Positions 62,280 through 64,000 of a DNA stretch of 64,000 nt are shown here, in pieces. The stretch spans positions 231,181 through 295,180 of the forward strand of contig NZ_JBPKBI010000008.1 of assembly GCF_051388935.1 (NCBI RefSeq), given 5' to 3'. The stretch is from Yinghuangia sp035454725 (GTDB lineage: Bacteria; Actinomycetota; Actinomycetes; Streptomycetales; Streptomycetaceae). Numbering within the stretch: the stretch's first letter is position 1; each line of letters starts with the position of its first letter. The notes below the pieces were generated by a model that did not search any database, had not been told where the DNA came from, and saw only the letters and a list, made by a program, of their open reading frames with translations. A program made the translations under genes and the position numbers.

Positions 62280-62434
62280 GTCGGAAGCCCGACCCAGGGC
62301 ACCGGACCGACACCCGTTCCCGCGGCCCGCAGTCGAGGTGGCAGCCCGTAACGGGGTGACATGACCGTTTGCATTGGGGACGCCGTCGGCCGCCGTTCGC
62401 CGGGGCGTCGCCGGGCGCGACTACACACATCGGC

Positions 62435-63988
62435 ATGACCTCCCTCGGCAGAAGAAACTTCCTGCGCGCCGGCACCGCGGCCGGCGCCGGTCTCGCGCTC
62501 ACCCCCGTCGTCGGCGGCAGCGCCTCCGCGGCGTCGGGCGACGCGCCCGGCTTGCTCGTCTCCGGGCGCCCCGAACTCACCCACGGCGTGCAGAGCGGCG
62601 ACGCGACCGCCTCCTCGGCCATCGTCTGGGGCCGTGCGGACCGTCCCGGACGCCTGGTCGTCGAGTACGGCACGCGCCCCGACCTGCGCGATGCCAAGAG
62701 CGTCCGCGGGCCGCTGCTCACCCCCGACACCGACCTGACCGGCCGAGTCCGCCTGCGCGGCCTTCCGTCGGGGCGCCGCATTCACTACCGCGTGCGCATC
62801 GAAGGCGAACGCGGTGCCGCAGGCCAGGCGCTGACCGGGTCGCTGGTCACTGCCCCGGACGCGCACACGCGCGCCGACGTGCGGCTGCTGTGGTCGGGCG
62901 ACACTGTGGGCCAGGGCTGGGGCATCAACCCGGACATCGGCGGCATGACGATTTTCGAGCACATGCGGCGCCTGAGCCCCGACGTGTTCCTCAACAGCGG
63001 GGACACCGTCTACTCCGACGGGCCGCTGGCGCCGAGCGTGACGCTCCCCGACGGCCGGGTCTGGCGCAATCTGACGACGCCGGAGAAGTCGAAGGTCGCC
63101 GAGACGCTCGCCGAGTACCGGGGACAGTTCGCGTACAACCTGCTGGACCGCAACTACCGGGCGTTCGCCGCCGAGGTCGCGCAGATCAACCAGTGGGACG
63201 ACCACGAGGTGACCAACAACTGGTACCCGGGCGAGATCCTGGAGGACGCGCGGTACACCGAGAAGAACGTCGACGTCCTCGCCGCCCGCGCCGGCCAGGC
63301 CTTCCGCGAGTGGCTGCCCATCGGCGACGACCGAATTCACCGCAAGCTGTCGTACGGCCGCCACCTCGACGTCTTCGTGCTCGACATGCGCACGTACAAG
63401 GACCGCAACGACGACAACCGGTACGCCGACCCCCGCCGCGGCCTGCTCGGCGACCGTCAGCGCCGCTGGCTGATCGAGGGCCTGACGCACAGCCGCGCCA
63501 CGTGGAAGGTGATCGCCGCCGACCTCCCGCTGGGCCTGATCGTGCCCGACGGGTCGGCGGCGCAGGAGGGCGTCGCGCAGGGCGACAACGGCGCTCCGCT
63601 CGGACGCGAGATCGAATTCGCCGAGGTGCTGCAAACCGCGCAGCGTCGCGGTGTTCACGGCATCGTCTTCCTGACCGCGGACGTGCACTACACCGCCGCG
63701 CACCACTACGACCCGTCGCGCGCGGCCTTCAAGAACTTCGACCCCTTCTGGGAGTTCGTGTCCGGGCCGCTCAACGCGGGGGCGTTCGGACCGAACACCC
63801 TCGACGGGACCTTCGGTCCGCGCGCCGAGTTCGTGCACGCCCCGCCGCGTGCCAACACCTCACCGCTCGAAGGCTTCCAGCACTTCGGTGAGGTGGAGAT
63901 CGACGGGCCGAGCGGCGAGATGACCGTGCGCCTGCGGGACGGCGCGTCGGCCGTGCTGTGGAGTACGACGCTGCGGCCGGGCCGCTGA
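62435..63988 (+). CDS. phoD: Tat-exported PhoD-type alkaline phosphatase/phosphodiesterase
   Basis: A 517-residue PhoD-family enzyme. A twin-arginine signal (GRRNFLRAGTAAGAGLALTP) leads to a fibronectin-like N-domain (HGVQSGDATASSAIVWGRAD) and the calcineurin-like catalytic core. Metal-site motifs are LLWSGDTVG, FLNSGDTVYSDG, WDDHEVTNNW and TADVHYTAAHHYD, with the Asp, Asn and His ligands expected for an Fe/Ca centre. PhoD releases phosphate from phosphodiesters or wall teichoic acid and is usually under PhoP control; a clear PHO box (GTTCACC direct repeats) was not seen upstream. No Shine-Dalgarno precedes the ATG; upstream in-frame starts would precede the Tat signal. Confidence 0.9.
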   Translation: MTSLGRRNFLRAGTAAGAGLALTPVVGGSASAASGDAPGLLVSGRPELTHGVQSGDATASSAIVWGRADRPGRLVVEYGTRPDLRDAKSVRGPLLTPDTDLTGRVRLRGLPSGRRIHYRVRIEGERGAAGQALTGSLVTAPDAHTRADVRLLWSGDTVGQGWGINPDIGGMTIFEHMRRLSPDVFLNSGDTVYSDGPLAPSVTLPDGRVWRNLTTPEKSKVAETLAEYRGQFAYNLLDRNYRAFAAEVAQINQWDDHEVTNNWYPGEILEDARYTEKNVDVLAARAGQAFREWLPIGDDRIHRKLSYGRHLDVFVLDMRTYKDRNDDNRYADPRRGLLGDRQRRWLIEGLTHSRATWKVIAADLPLGLIVPDGSAAQEGVAQGDNGAPLGREIEFAEVLQTAQRRGVHGIVFLTADVHYTAAHHYDPSRAAFKNFDPFWEFVSGPLNAGAFGPNTLDGTFGPRAEFVHAPPRANTSPLEGFQHFGEVEIDGPSGEMTVRLRDGASAVLWSTTLRPGR

Positions 63989-64000
63989 CCACCGGGTCCC

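Noticed and set aside
62280..62434. PHO box before phoD
   Set aside because: No direct repeats resembling GTTCACC were found; GGTGACATGACC is too degenerate to call.

Overview
The window is very GC-rich (roughly 70 percent or more by eye). It uses GTG and TTG starts freely, has strong third-position GC bias, and carries gene sets typical of Streptomycetaceae: a xylFGH-ROK locus, DUF574 methyltransferase, DUF4389, DUF6777-like and DUF6882-like proteins, and many TetR regulators. I read it as a chromosomal segment of Streptomyces or a close relative. No prophage, transposase, CRISPR array, rRNA or ordinary tRNA gene was found. One undetermined base at 53508 is flanked by two identical 118-bp copies, which looks like a scaffold joint.

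Layout. 1-9.8 kb: a partial membrane protein, a secreted M1 metallopeptidase, a class II amidotransferase, a coupled DapB-like/carboxymuconolactone decarboxylase-like pair, TetR, DCC-thioredoxin-like and small membrane genes, a glyoxalase-like protein and a type II NADH dehydrogenase. 9.9-13.1 kb: a lipoprotein, then a Ro60/TROVE gene preceded by two structured RNAs that fold as tandem bacterial Y RNAs. 13.3-19.1 kb: two amidohydrolases under a TetR-type operator, a luciferase-like oxidoreductase, a GNAT pseudogene and an SDR. 19.5-30.8 kb: DUF4389, an orphan LivK-type binding protein, a glutamate-cysteine ligase-like enzyme, a GH2 beta-galactosidase, and a small gene coupled to ArsR. 30.8-37.7 kb: TetR, DUF574 methyltransferase, FUSC transporter, bicupin, and a duplicated DUF6882-like protein. 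37.8-42.3 kb: the xylF-xylG-xylH-rok7B7-type operon, with ATGA overlaps joining its last three genes. 42.3-50.5 kb: a CoA ligase, a GlnX/GlnH-type amino-acid sensor pair without the PknG kinase, an EF-G paralog and a GNAT. 50.5-64 kb: CYTH-CHAD, a secreted lectin-like protein, a secreted toxin-like Cys protein next to a DUF4288 protein, a GlxA-type regulator, a PEP-utilising enzyme overlapping a membrane protein, an extracytoplasmic dual-specificity phosphatase and a Tat-exported PhoD phosphatase.

The strongest unusual signal is at 12814-13066 on the minus strand, immediately upstream of the TROVE gene. Two RNAs share a conserved internal loop flanked by helices that differ in sequence but stay paired. 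The second carries a circularly permuted tRNA-like module: a T-arm, an 8-bp acceptor-like stem capped by GCAA, then U-A and a D-arm. The leader of the TROVE mRNA then forms an 8-bp hairpin over its own ribosome binding site. A second candidate system is the secreted toxin-like protein and adjacent DUF4288 gene at 52.7-53.4 kb. Statements about families come from reading motifs; no database search was run.
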